Of a stretch of DNA of 64,000 nucleotides, positions 22,600 to 32,495 are shown one piece after another. The notes below the pieces were generated by a model. It saw nothing but the letters and a program-made list of their open reading frames with translations. It did no database searches and was not told the DNA's origin. The stretch comes from Ascochyta rabiei (Eukaryota > Ascomycota > Dothideomycetes > Pleosporales > Didymellaceae), in NCBI RefSeq assembly GCF_004011695.2, contig NC_082421.1, positions 1,122,501 through 1,186,500 of the forward strand, read 5' to 3'. Every line of letters begins with the position of its first letter. Within the stretch, counting starts at the first letter, position 1. The translations under genes and the position numbers were made by a program.

Positions 22600-25500
22600 A
22601 TGACCATTGTGCCGCGCCAACGCTCCTCGTCGTCGCTCGCATACACAGGCGCCCCCCCGCAGCCCCAGCCGTCCCAGCCGTCCCCGCAGTCCCAGCTACC
22701 CCCACACCAACACCAGGCCTACCCCCAGCACCACCCGGCCATGTACCAGCTGCCCCCGCCCCCCCGCCAGCCTGCCTCGGCACCCGCACACAACATGGGC
22801 CTGCCCCCGCCCCCGCCCCGGCCCTCGACCTCGTCGCAGATGGGCTCCATGAACATCCCGCCCCCTCCCCACCCCAACTACAGCCTGGCCGCCTGGGGCG
22901 CTCCTCCCCACCAGCGCCAGCCCCAGTACCAGCAGCCCCAGCAGCCCCAGCAGCCCCAGCAGCCCCAGCAGCCCCAGCAGCTCGGCTACAACCCCAGCCT
23001 GTACCAGGGCTACCAGCACCAGCAGAACCTGCCTCCGCCCCCCGGCCCGCCCCCGCCACACCAGCAGCTCGACGCCCCTCTCACCTCGGCCACCTACATT
23101 CCTGACGGAGAGTCCTTTGGGCCCGGCGTCGGCATTCCCGCCCTGCAGCCCAACCACGCCCCGCGACAATATGCAGAGCCCACCTTCTACCGCGGAGACG
23201 ACGGCTTCCCCCTCAACCTCCACGACAGCGTCCAGAGCGTCCAGTACGGCTCCAGCGCGCCCGCCAACGTCAACTACCCCCCGACCCCAAACAGCCGCAG
23301 CCACCTCAACATACCCCAAGACCGCGCCCCGACCTACGACCAATCCACGGCTACCCTGCAGACCCACAGCAGCGCCTACCATCACCCAGACGGCCCCGCA
23401 TCGCCCCCCATCACTGCGCCCCAATGGCCCGCCGAACACGTCCAGCGCTGGCTAGCCGACAACAACTTCTCCAAGGATTGGCAAGAGACGTTCAGGACCC
23501 TGGGCCTGGAGGGTCCGAGGTTCCTCGACATTGGACGTGGCCACGGCTCAAAGGGCAACGTCGCCATGATGCACCAGGTCATCTTCCCCCAGCTCGCCAA
23601 GCAGACGACCGCAAGTGGCACCGGCTGGGACCAGAACAGAGAAAGAGACGAGGGCCGCAAGCTGCGCCGACTGGTACGCCACATCGTCGAGACGGGAAGC
23701 TCGGGCCCTGCTGCTCGCGTGCCAACCCGCACAGATACAGCCATGAACGTGCCCAGTGCGGGGACCGATGGCGGCGTCGAGCACTCGCCTTTCTTGGCCA
23801 ACCCAATGACTTTCGGTTCCACCCCTACCACCGCTGGCAATGGCGAAGACAGCCCCGGCCGAGCCACGCTCCTGCACTCGCCCTCGGCCCCCGCTCCCCC
23901 GAGACGGATCTCGACACAGCAGCGAAACTTCACAGTACCCGCACTGGGCCCCCCACCCGACTACACCGATACACTTGGCCGTAGCGCCTTCACAAAGGAC
24001 GTCCTCCGCGACCTGGAGCCCAATCCCAAGCGGCACAGCCCGAATGTTTCTGGCGATTTTGCCCCTTCAGCCTTTGGCTCACATAGACAAGCCAGCCCGC
24101 AGCAGAGTCCGGCCCTCTCCTCGGCACGGCTCGCAGCAAACGGTGGTCAGCTTAGCGCAGGCATAGCCGCCAACGGGCAACGATACTACTCGCACGCCCG
24201 CGGCAACAGCTCTGAATCCAATCTGTCCACGTTTGCCACTACAGGATCAGGCCCGCCTACAGGACGCTCTTTCGTCGAAGGTCGATCGGACAGCCGCAGT
24301 GAGAACAAGCGGAACGGACACGAAGCTGCACGGCCTGGCACCGGCTTCCCGCGTTACGACAACGCAGAGCCACTGAGCGCAAAGGACCACCACAAGGGCT
24401 TCTTTGGCAAGATCATGGGCAGGGACAGGAAGAAGCAGGAAAGCCACCCGTCTCCTGACGACACGAGCCTGGACTCTCCTACCAGCCCAGTCAGTCACCA
24501 TCGACAGCACCCGAGCGGATCGGTATTCGGCAGGTCCGGCATGAACTCGAGCGAAACGTCCCTGAACGAACGTCCGCCCTCGCGACGATCCGCGCAAACA
24601 GATGCAGAGAGCCGCTTGTCCGGACGTACCCGCATCTCCATGCGAGAGGAGCGCCGATATGCATTTGTCACACCAGATGGCTGGAATTATCGCCTGATTG
24701 ACATCACCAGTGTAGACTCGGCAGCAGCGCTGCGGCAGTTGTGCTGCGAAGAGTTGAGTTCGGGTCTCAGCCAAATGCCTGGCGTGGAGCTGTTCTTGAC
24801 AACCCCGGGCCAGTATGAGCACGAGGACGCACTATCAGACGCAAATCTTCTCAAGGCGCGCTCGCAGTTTGGCAACAAGTTTGGGGAGTTGAAGATCTTT
24901 GTCAGAATTCCTCAAGAAGCCACGAGCGCGGCCTCGGCTGGGCTTGGTGTCTCCATGGCACATCCGACTGGGAGAGCTGACGAGCCTGCCTACAGCCGTC
25001 TGGATGCCAACTCCCAGGCCGGGTCTCCTGGCGGTTTGAAGTCTGGCGAATCGACACTGGTTCCCGCTCAAGCTGCAGCCTTGCGCAAATTGACAGAGAA
25101 GGAGGAGATGACGCCCGACGCCGGCTCAGGTCGACTGAACGTAGGCGCAAGGCCAACGGAGCCGTCGTGGGCCGCTGACGACGGTGTATCGGAGCAGGAA
25201 CGCCGCAGGATGCTCGAGATAGCTGCCGAGGAGCATCGCAAGGAAACGAAGCGCAAACAGGAAGAATACCTCAAAGGCCGTATGCAGCGGCTGAAGGGCA
25301 ACAGTCCTGATCCTCTGTCTGCATCTTTGTCTGCGTGTGGTGATAATCTTGGGTTCCGAAGCGCCGGTATCATTGACTTTGACGAGCCACGCAACTCCCC
25401 TTACGAAGAGCTTAAGAAACCCTTCGAGGCTCAGAAGTCAAAGGAGAAACTTGTGCCCAAGAGGGAGCCGCCGCCCGTACCCGCTGACACGTCTACCCTT

Positions 25501-27891
25501 CTCAAAGCTAACTCGCTGTCAAGGAGCAAGAGCCGTCCCCCATCCTGGCCAGAAGGCGACGACACGTCGTCTAAGCGGAAATCGACCGAGTCTGAATCAG
25601 CCAAGCGGAAAGCAATTCCTCAAGGCCCCAAGGGCCTGTCGAACATTGGGATTGCCATCATCGGAGCAGGTATCGCCGGTGGCTCGGTGGGAGCAGCCAA
25701 CAAGGCGCTTCCCAAGCCTCCGCCAAAGGCGGAGATGCACGACGCCTCGCCTGAGAGCGCCGTCCGTCCCTCCCAGCAGTTATTGAAAGAGAGCGGGTTC
25801 GGAGCTGCAGCCGGATCGGGCAGGAACAGTCCAGGTGGGTCTCCTCGCAGCCCCGGCGATTTTACAATGAGCAAAGGCAACATTCCCTTCAAGATACCTG
25901 ACTACGTTGAAGCTTTACAAGCGGAAGTGGCCTTTGATAAGCCCAGCCTCACACTCGCGATGCCTACTCCACCTCATCCAACCGCAGAGCAACTGAAAGA
26001 ACAGCGGCCACGCTCGCCGGATTTCAGCCCTACCTCCCGACGAGCACCGCCAGCCGCGCTCACGAGAGAATCGTCGAGGGTGTCGATTTACGGGCCGACA
26101 CATGACTTTGAGGAAGCACAGGTGTCTTTCAATGTCACAGCACCGAACCTGGATTCCGATGATTCAGACGATGATTCGGATGACGGCCTCTTCGCCGCCC
26201 CGCTCGCCGGACGCAGCCCACCTGCACCAGCGAGGACTGTGTCTATTGCCAGGAACACCAGCGGTCATCGAGCACAGCGGCCCAATCTCAAACTCAAAAC
26301 ATCACGATCCAAAAACTCGCTGGCCCAGGTCGCAGAACAGCAAGAGCAAAGCACAAACGACGATCGTCACGCACTGCACAACGACAAAGCCCCAGAGTCC
26401 GCTGGGCCCTCTGCAACATGGACAGATTCGCCACGCGATGAGCCCGATTTCAACCGTCGCGACTCGTTTGCTAGTAACGTCTGGGCGAACCGTCCACCTG
26501 CCGAAGCGCTCGTGGACCACCTTGACGAGCTCTTCCCCAACGTCAACCTCGATCAGCCCATGCTCGAAGAGGAGGAGACGGATTCCTCCACAGACCCAGC
26601 CAGCGATTCTTCGAAAGACAGCGCCACGACGCTAACGCCCATGTCTTCCTTTGAGGACACTAGGCTGGCGAACCCAACACTGAGCCGAGGAAAGACTGGC
26701 CTTCAATCCATTGCCCAGCGTAACATGCGCAAGTCTGGCGTCGGCCTTGGGCGGACAAAGTCGATTCGTGAGGTGGTGAAATCACAGTATCACCCCATGG
26801 AGAAGCGGCCGATGCCGGGCCAAGCTGCTGCCGCAGGCCCCTCGCGGGTCGTCACGCTTCGCAATGGTGGCGATATCGTGAGGAGGAAATCGACCAAGAT
26901 GTTCCACGCAAGGATCGAGCAGGTCAAGCCATCGAGAGGATCGCGTCTCATCCAGCTCGAGACGATTCCACAAGACAACCTTCCGCAGATGCAACGCCAG
27001 CCGACGTTCAAATGGATGAAGGGTCAACTGATTGGCAAAGGAACATTCGGTCGTGTCTATCTCGGTATGAACATCACCACGGGCGAGCTCATTGCAGTCA
27101 AGCAAGTCGAAGTCAATGCCAAGGCAGCCGGATCCGACAAGGACAAGATCAAGGAGCTGGTCAAGAGCTTGGACCAGGAAATTGATACGATGCAGCACCT
27201 TGACCACCCCAACATTGTGCAGTACCTTGGTTGCGAGCGTAAAGAGTACAGCATCTCCATCTTCCTCGAGTATATTTCTGGTGGCTCCGTCGGCTCCTGC
27301 ATTCGCAAGCATGGCAAGTTCGAAGAGTCGGTCGTCAGCTCTCTCACGCGCCAGACTCTGCTCGGGCTGTCCTACCTGCACCGCGAAGGCATTCTTCACC
27401 GCGACCTCAAAGCTGACAACATTCTGCTCGATCTCGACGGCACCTGCAAGATCTCCGACTTTGGTATCTCGAAGAAGAGCGACAACATCTACGGCAACGA
27501 CGCGACAAACTCGATGCAAGGCTCCGTCTTCTGGATGGCGCCCGAAGTCGTCCGCTCTCATGGAGAGGGATACAGCGCCAAAGTCGACATCTGGTCCCTC
27601 GGCTGCGTGGTGCTGGAGATGTTTGCCGGCAAGCGTCCATGGAGCCGCGAGGAAGCCGTCGGCGCCATCTACAAGCTGGGCTCCCTCAACCAGGCGCCCC
27701 CTATCCCCGAGGACGTGAGCAGGAACATCAGCATCGAGGGCCTCAGCTTCATGTACGACTGCTTCACCATCGACCCCACAGAGCGCCCCACGGCCGAAAC
27801 GCTGCTGCGCGCGCCCTTTTGCTTCTCGGATCCAAACTACAACTTCTTGGACACGGAACTGTACGCCAAGATCCGCGGCGCGTTCCAGTGA
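22600..27891 (+). CDS. BCK1: MAP kinase kinase kinase of the cell-wall integrity pathway
   Basis: A single uninterrupted frame of 1763 residues. The catalytic domain occupies about residues 1468-1745. It shows the P-loop IGKGTFGRVYLG, IAVKQVEV, catalytic loop HRDLKADNILLD, DFGISKK and activation-segment end GSVFWMAPEVV. This is closest to the STE11/BCK1 group (yeast Bck1, S. pombe Mkh1, Aspergillus BckA), which activates the MKK-Slt2/MpkA cascade. Residues about 270-350 form a SAM-like domain (WPAEHVQRWLADNNFSKDW). Residues about 685-770 form a Ras-association-like fold (RYAFVTPDGWNYRLIDITSV). The N-terminus is Pro/Gln-rich and disordered; residues 770-1465 are long disordered, Ser/Pro-rich linkers. 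The start at 22600 is the first ATG of the frame. The N-terminal boundary is less sure because the preceding sequence is low complexity. Confidence 0.93.
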   Translation: MTIVPRQRSSSSLAYTGAPPQPQPSQPSPQSQLPPHQHQAYPQHHPAMYQLPPPPRQPASAPAHNMGLPPPPPRPSTSSQMGSMNIPPPPHPNYSLAAWGAPPHQRQPQYQQPQQPQQPQQPQQPQQLGYNPSLYQGYQHQQNLPPPPGPPPPHQQLDAPLTSATYIPDGESFGPGVGIPALQPNHAPRQYAEPTFYRGDDGFPLNLHDSVQSVQYGSSAPANVNYPPTPNSRSHLNIPQDRAPTYDQSTATLQTHSSAYHHPDGPASPPITAPQWPAEHVQRWLADNNFSKDWQETFRTLGLEGPRFLDIGRGHGSKGNVAMMHQVIFPQLAKQTTASGTGWDQNRERDEGRKLRRLVRHIVETGSSGPAARVPTRTDTAMNVPSAGTDGGVEHSPFLANPMTFGSTPTTAGNGEDSPGRATLLHSPSAPAPPRRISTQQRNFTVPALGPPPDYTDTLGRSAFTKDVLRDLEPNPKRHSPNVSGDFAPSAFGSHRQASPQQSPALSSARLAANGGQLSAGIAANGQRYYSHARGNSSESNLSTFATTGSGPPTGRSFVEGRSDSRSENKRNGHEAARPGTGFPRYDNAEPLSAKDHHKGFFGKIMGRDRKKQESHPSPDDTSLDSPTSPVSHHRQHPSGSVFGRSGMNSSETSLNERPPSRRSAQTDAESRLSGRTRISMREERRYAFVTPDGWNYRLIDITSVDSAAALRQLCCEELSSGLSQMPGVELFLTTPGQYEHEDALSDANLLKARSQFGNKFGELKIFVRIPQEATSAASAGLGVSMAHPTGRADEPAYSRLDANSQAGSPGGLKSGESTLVPAQAAALRKLTEKEEMTPDAGSGRLNVGARPTEPSWAADDGVSEQERRRMLEIAAEEHRKETKRKQEEYLKGRMQRLKGNSPDPLSASLSACGDNLGFRSAGIIDFDEPRNSPYEELKKPFEAQKSKEKLVPKREPPPVPADTSTLLKANSLSRSKSRPPSWPEGDDTSSKRKSTESESAKRKAIPQGPKGLSNIGIAIIGAGIAGGSVGAANKALPKPPPKAEMHDASPESAVRPSQQLLKESGFGAAAGSGRNSPGGSPRSPGDFTMSKGNIPFKIPDYVEALQAEVAFDKPSLTLAMPTPPHPTAEQLKEQRPRSPDFSPTSRRAPPAALTRESSRVSIYGPTHDFEEAQVSFNVTAPNLDSDDSDDDSDDGLFAAPLAGRSPPAPARTVSIARNTSGHRAQRPNLKLKTSRSKNSLAQVAEQQEQSTNDDRHALHNDKAPESAGPSATWTDSPRDEPDFNRRDSFASNVWANRPPAEALVDHLDELFPNVNLDQPMLEEEETDSSTDPASDSSKDSATTLTPMSSFEDTRLANPTLSRGKTGLQSIAQRNMRKSGVGLGRTKSIREVVKSQYHPMEKRPMPGQAAAAGPSRVVTLRNGGDIVRRKSTKMFHARIEQVKPSRGSRLIQLETIPQDNLPQMQRQPTFKWMKGQLIGKGTFGRVYLGMNITTGELIAVKQVEVNAKAAGSDKDKIKELVKSLDQEIDTMQHLDHPNIVQYLGCERKEYSISIFLEYISGGSVGSCIRKHGKFEESVVSSLTRQTLLGLSYLHREGILHRDLKADNILLDLDGTCKISDFGISKKSDNIYGNDATNSMQGSVFWMAPEVVRSHGEGYSAKVDIWSLGCVVLEMFAGKRPWSREEAVGAIYKLGSLNQAPPIPEDVSRNISIEGLSFMYDCFTIDPTERPTAETLLRAPFCFSDPNYNFLDTELYAKIRGAFQ

Positions 27892-27967
27892 TGCGGGTGG
27901 GATCCATGTGTATGATCCCTGTTCGTCTTCTTCTTCCCTCTTTTCCTTTTTTTACCACAACTCGTCT

Positions 27968-28048
27968 TCTTCTTCTCTTCTTCTTCTTCTTCTTCTTCTT
28001 CTTCTTCTTCTTCTTCTTCTTCTTCTTCTTCTTCTTCTTCTTCTTTTT
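27968..28048. repeat. TTC/CTT microsatellite in the MAPKKK 3' region
   Basis: About 25 nearly uninterrupted CTT triplets begin some 80 bp after the kinase stop codon and mark the boundary with the AT-rich island. Open frames of poly-Phe, Leu or Ser through it are artefacts. Confidence 0.95.
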
Positions 28049-28322
28049 CGTCTTCTTCTTCTTCTCCTTTGTTTTCCCACGTGTGTATTTCGAACCCAGA
28101 TTATATACCCATCTTCTCTTTCTTCTTTGTATTCTGTTCTATTCTGCAGCTTGCGTCTTTTCTATAGGGTTTTTTTGGTCGCTGTACTGTACTATAGCGT
28201 AGCATACAGCACTTTAGTATATTCGCACTAGAAACAGAAATAGACTGCTACTATAATACCTATTTTACTACTTTCTACTTTTTACTAATTGTATAGTTAT
28301 ACTAGTATACTCTATCTAACTA

Positions 28323-28470
28323 CTAACGTCCGTCTATGCATCACACAAATCACAGTGTGTTGCAACTAACCAATCAACTTGCGGAAATGATGGGAAATTC
28401 TGAAGTTCTCGCAAGTTGATTGGTCAGTCGCGGCACACCATGATTTGCGCTACGCATGGATAGACGTTAG
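28323..28470. mobile_element. Foldback/MITE-like element, 148 bp
   Basis: The sequence is an almost complete hairpin. The left arm starts CTAACGTCCGTCTATGCA. The right arm, reverse-complemented, starts CTAACGTCTATCCATGCG. The innermost 13-14 nt (CCAATCAACTTGCG) match perfectly. Arms are about 64 bp with roughly four in five positions matching, and most differences are C/T or G/A transitions, as after RIP. There is no coding capacity. Confidence 0.75.
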
Positions 28471-28730
28471 ATAATTGACCCCTCTTTAGTAGGCTGGTAA
28501 ATTGGGGTTATAGAGTGGCTAGGTATGTAAATGACTTAGCAAACACTAGACTGTTTAGTGCGATTTGAGGTCCATCTTATAGCTCTGTTACTGTCACGGG
28601 TATTCATACTGTTCGAACCCCAGTCAATCCATCTGATGGATTACTGTACCTTTTTGGTCCATGTGGCTCAGGTGGGTTCGAGCCGAGCCCTCACAGTTAC
28701 AGATCTACAACTTTGCTTTACATTGCTTTA

Positions 28731-29501
28731 GGGCCTGTCTACTTCGCACAATTTATCCAATTCCTAGATCCAATAATCAAATTAATTGGACAATTTTAGG
28801 AGTGTCTTCTAAAATTAGATAGGGGTGTCTCCTTATATTATCTAATTACTAGTAGGGTTATTTTTTAGCTGTATATGCTAGTAAATAGTGTTATTAACCT
28901 GTGTTATTAACTATATAAGGTATATACTATTAGACAATTGTAAAATTAGACTACAAAGCCAAAATCAGGTTAGAGAGGTACCTGAAATTAATTAAGATGT
29001 CTGATTATTCCTGCACGTGACCAAATTCTCTGTTGCACGAGACCTGGTTTCATGCACGTGACCTGGTTCTATGCACGTAATCTGGTTCTCTGTTGCACGT
29101 GATCTGATCCCCTGTTGCACGTGATCTGGCCCCCTGCTGCACGTGACCTGGCTCTACATTGTGTTTAGAAAAATTGATTAAATTGTTTAATTATTGCTAC
29201 ACGTGACCTGGCTTATAGTTGCACGTGACCTAGCTCATAGTTACACGTAACCTAGGTCTAATCAGCCCCTAGGGTAGACTCTCTTATAGATAGTCTTAAA
29301 ATACTATACAGTATCATACAAATTACAGTCTTAGTTAAAAGTAGACACCCCTATCCGATTATTAACGTATGCTTACAACTCCTGCTGCGTCACACTAGCA
29401 GGCACTAGCAGGTGCTAACAACGCTAAAATCGACTAAAACGCACCTACCAGGCTACCACATTCTATAGAAATCGGATAAATCGTGTGAAGTAGACAGGCC
29501 C
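28731..29501. mobile_element. MITE with TTA target duplication (PIF/Harbinger-like), 771 bp
   Basis: Ends are inverted repeats: GGGCCTGTCTACTTCGCACA on the left and, reverse-complemented, GGGCCTGTCTACTTCACACG on the right, with similarity continuing for about 40 bp. Both ends are flanked by TTA (28728-28730 and 29502-29504), the 3-bp duplication of PIF/Harbinger elements. There is no transposase. The interior contains a repeated CACGTG-type array (29014-29255) and an inner inverted block (TAGGGGTGTCTCC near 28822 and GACACCCCTATCC near 29343). Family assignment rests on TSD and end sequence and is inferred. Confidence 0.75.
29014..29255. repeat. Array of CACGTG-centred degenerate repeats
   Basis: Seven exact CACGTG palindromes (near 29014, 29055, 29097, 29119, 29140, 29200, 29222) plus near matches (CACGTA, CACGAG) occur in 240 bp. 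Each is followed by A(C/T)CTGG or a variant. Spacing is irregular, about 20-60 bp, and the consensus unit is TTGCACGTGACCTGGCTC. It lies inside the 771-bp MITE. Confidence 0.85.
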
Positions 29502-29504
29502 TTA

Positions 29505-31151
29505 GGCGATCTCCCCTCCCCTGTAAGCTGTAGTACAAAAGCTTTATTTTTGTAGGAATCCCACCCGGTACCTAACCCTAGGGTCACACACTAGGTATCT
29601 GAATGACTTCTTAATCAGTAAAGACATCGCTTTCACATGTATTACTTGATAGACGCGCCTTAACCAGCGTTACAAAACAAGCTACCACATACCTGATTCG
29701 GACTAGGTTTAAATGAGATATTGCGACATGAAAGATTGGGTAGGGACTATAATTACTACTATCTAACCTAACATACCTATAACCTAATCCTAACCTAACC
29801 CTAGTCACGTACTATCTAACCTCAAACCAACCCTAGGCACGTAGAGTCCCTGCTAGGTAGGGGTTAGGTTGGCGCGATTTGTGATGCCGGCGCTGAGCGT
29901 CTGTTCAAGTGGCGTTATGCGCTTAACAAAGTCTAGGTCGCAACGTGACGGTACAAAGCATGAAGGTGGTTGAGGGTCAATAGAGGGAGGGGGGGGGGGG
30001 GGGGGGGGGCTTAGTGTAGTTATATGTCTGTACCACTTCAGTTCAAAGGCAAGTAAGGTAAAGTAACAATTTCTCTAATACTAAATCACGGGGCTTGCTT
30101 ATAATGGGAACTAAGAAAGGGTAGCCTGGTCTGATAGCAAATTGCATGAGATTGATTCTTCGCACCACTCCTGATTCGCAAGCTCATGAAGGGATTTAGC
30201 ACGGTTTACTTTCAATTTTCCCCCTCTTTTCCCTTCCCTTCCCTTCTCTTCCTTTCCACTGGCGCGTACAAGCAGCTAGCTAGTTACCTAACCGCAAGAT
30301 TTAAGCGTGACAGCCGCCAACGTGATGCTCACATTCGGCCTTCCAACTGTCATCGGGGACCATTTTGCCGTTATCAACCTTTGGATACGCGTTGGCACAT
30401 TCCTGGTCGGTGAGTTTTTGGTCAAGAATGCACTAAGAGGATCAGCTTGTCTGTTCCATTTCCACAGCCGTTCGTAGCTTGATGCTTACTGCTTGGACTT
30501 TATTTCTCTCGTCATAACAGTACGCCTTCGGATGGCAGAGGTGTGAAGCGGCCTTAAGGGTAGGGTCGTTTTTATTATAACAGTTACAAAAGTATGCACT
30601 AACGATAGTGGGACTACTGCAATGTAACATTGGATTAGATAAATTCGCTGGAGAAGCTGCGTAGAGGAATGACTCACAGCAAGGTAACGGCTAGAGCTTG
30701 GAAGACCTTCATCTCGACTGGTGAAAGTTATGAAGAGAGTGGTGAAATGATGAGATAGACTTTTTGAAAATGAGCTCTGATTTCGCTTCTGCCTGAAGCT
30801 TGAAGAGCGACGACCATCAGGTACTTATAAGTACAAACGGAAGATCCGGAAGTATAAGCTCCCTCAATGCCAGGATATCTGATGATGGTCCCGCAAGATC
30901 CGAGGCTTACTCTGCGCGGTAGGACCAATAGATTAGGACCGCAAAGAAATTGACATTTCTATCTGGTGAGACCTAAGCATAGCTCTAGGAGATGCGGGGA
31001 ACAAACTTGTAATCAGGGCAATCAGAAGCAGAGGTTACCAAGGTGGTTTGATTGCACTAGTAGAGCAAGACCGGGAAGTGCGGAAGGTCGAGAAGAATCC
31101 GGCTGCTAAAGAGGTTATTAGTCTAGGCATGTGCAGTTTAACTAAGCCATA
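29505..31151. other. AT-rich gene-empty sequence between elements
   Basis: No gene is supported. Near 29765-29815 there are several CCTAACC/CCTAACCC motifs (for example ATCCTAACCTAACCCTAG), resembling degenerate telomere-type repeats. A G21 run follows at 29989. Short open frames (up to 77 codons) lack features. Confidence 0.5.
29989..30009. repeat. Run of 21 guanines
   Basis: An uninterrupted G21 homopolymer in otherwise AT-rich sequence. Its exact length is prone to sequencing error. Confidence 0.9.
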
Positions 31152-32011
31152 CTATGGTATCCGGCAAAAGTAGTGTACATGGCCAATGCACGACAGGGGT
31201 GTTTGCCACCGGAGATGAAGTAGACTTATCTTAATACAGTCATTTGTTACATACAAATACATACAAATCTCAATACGTTGTGTAACCACCTTAAGCATTA
31301 ATAACTGCCTGGCAGCGTGCTGGTATAGTCTTAATAAGTCTCTAAAGGGACTTAGGGGTGATTGATGCCCACGCCTCTTGCACAATACTCCTAAGTTAAT
31401 TAGGAGTACGCTGCCTCCTACCTGGTAGATTAGGATAGTTTCTCTGTACAGGTGACCTTAATTAACGTACTCTACGGGCGAGTCGGACACACGGGCGAGT
31501 TGGACACTCAAATTCACACCAAAAATCACAATTCTTACACCTTAATATCTCTACAACTACACAATAAAATTGTTTAAAAATTAAGATACTACGCTGCATA
31601 TATATAAAGATAAAGACTATAGAAGCGCTAAGCTTTCCTCCTAGTAATGTAGAAGTTATTAAGTAAGATATAAGATATGTGGATTATTTTAGTATACTTT
31701 TAAATACCTCTATGTGTATCTATAATAGAGCTTAGTGCTTCTAGACTCTTTATTTGTATATAGATGCAGCATAGTATTTAAATTTCTAGACAATTTTATT
31801 GTGTGGTTGTGGAGATATTAAGGTGTAAGAATTGTGATTTTTAGTGTGAATTTGAGTGTCCGACTCGCCTGTGTGTCCGACTCGCCTGTGGAGTACGTTA
31901 CAAATTATATAGCTTTTAAGGTATTCTTAGTTAGTAGAGATATTCTGTTAATCTGAGGCAGCACCCCTGTCGTGCATTGGCCATGTACACTACTTTTGCC
32001 GGATACCATAG
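31152..32011 (-). mobile_element. Tc1/mariner-like element remnant carrying a nested MITE
   Basis: A perfect inverted repeat of about 50 bp bounds the element. It starts CTATGGTATCCGGCAAAAGT at 31152 and ends with its reverse complement at 32011, with TA on both sides. On the minus strand, 31270-31385 encodes the end of a Tc1-type transposase: VQEAWASITPKSL, then RLIKTIPARCQAVINA, then GGYTTY and a stop. In-frame TAG and TAA occur where Arg/Lys would be expected, so it is dead. Most of the transposase is missing, and a 434-bp foldback element sits inside at 31465-31898. Confidence 0.75.
31465..31898. mobile_element. Foldback MITE with doubled GGGCGAGTCGG ends, 434 bp
   Basis: Long inverted arms, about 180 bp each, are separated by a short centre. 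The left end is ACGTACTCTACGGGCGAGTC; the reverse-complemented right end is ACGTACTCCACAGGCGAGTC. Each end holds two copies of a GGGCGAGT(C/T)GGACAC motif. TA flanks both sides (31463-31464, 31899-31900), the Tc1/mariner duplication. There is no coding capacity. The end sequence matches that of the pogo-like element at 61472-63332, so this is probably its non-autonomous derivative. It is inserted in the Tc1-like remnant. Confidence 0.8.
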
Positions 32012-32096
32012 TACACTCCAACTAGGAGATTTGGGGCTAAGTCCGGCCAATTGCTCACGGTCAAAAATCCTGGAACATTGAATTAGAGAACGAAAG

Positions 32097-32442
32097 AAAT
32101 TGCCCAAAATCACGACTCTTAATCTCAACAACCACGCTATTAAATCATCTGAAATTCTCAGGACAGGGCTACACCTGTATAAATAAGTCTTAGAGTGCTA
32201 GGATCTATAAAACAGAAGTCATTAAGAATTTAAGAGATTGCTGTTTTACAGGGATATTTGCAGGCTATCTCTATAATCATTATAGCTATAAAGCTGAAAT
32301 TCGGATATGTGTTTACTAATACATTTGCGATACTATCCTAAGAATTTCAGAAGATTTTATAGCGTGGTTGTTGAGATAAAGGGTTGTGATTTTGGGCAAT
32401 TTTGGTGAGGTTTTGAGTGGCCGACTCGCCCGTGGAATACGT
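32097..32442. mobile_element. Second, partly eroded foldback element of the same family
   Basis: The left arm from 32097 (AAATTGCCCAAAATCACGAC) pairs with the right arm ending near 32395 (reverse complement AAATTGCCCAAAATCACAAC), and pairing runs inward for about 70 bp. The right terminus, reverse-complemented, begins ACGTATTCCACGGGCGAGTC and continues GGCCACTC, matching the family end. The corresponding left terminus is too diverged to align. A TA has become CA at the right flank. Confidence 0.65.
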
Positions 32443-32495
32443 CATGCCATGCAAAAAAATACGCATAATGCCGTTGGAGACGATACGGTACTCTA

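Noticed and set aside
22040..23059. Minus-strand open frame of 339 codons (Gly/Ala/Val-rich)
   Set aside because: It is the antisense of ACG/ACA triplet repeats and of the Pro/Gln-rich N-terminus of the MAPKKK. Composition is wholly explained by low complexity.
22696..23439. Minus-strand open frame of 247 codons (Val/Gly/Leu-rich)
   Set aside because: Antisense shadow of the Pro-rich kinase N-terminus; no motif of its own.
26782..27561. Minus-strand frame of 259 codons across the kinase domain
   Set aside because: Antisense of a highly conserved kinase domain. Only codon bias keeps it open.
28600..28700. GTTCGAACCCC and GGTTCGAGCC sequences considered as tRNA T-arms
   Set aside because: No matching acceptor stem, D-arm or anticodon arm at the right distance on either strand.
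29014..29255. CACGTG array considered as a CRISPR
   Set aside because: Units are short, irregularly spaced and degenerate, and the genome is eukaryotic.
29765..29815. CCTAACC/CCTAACCC motifs considered as a telomere
   Set aside because: Too few, irregular and internal; AT-rich sequence and further genes continue on both sides.
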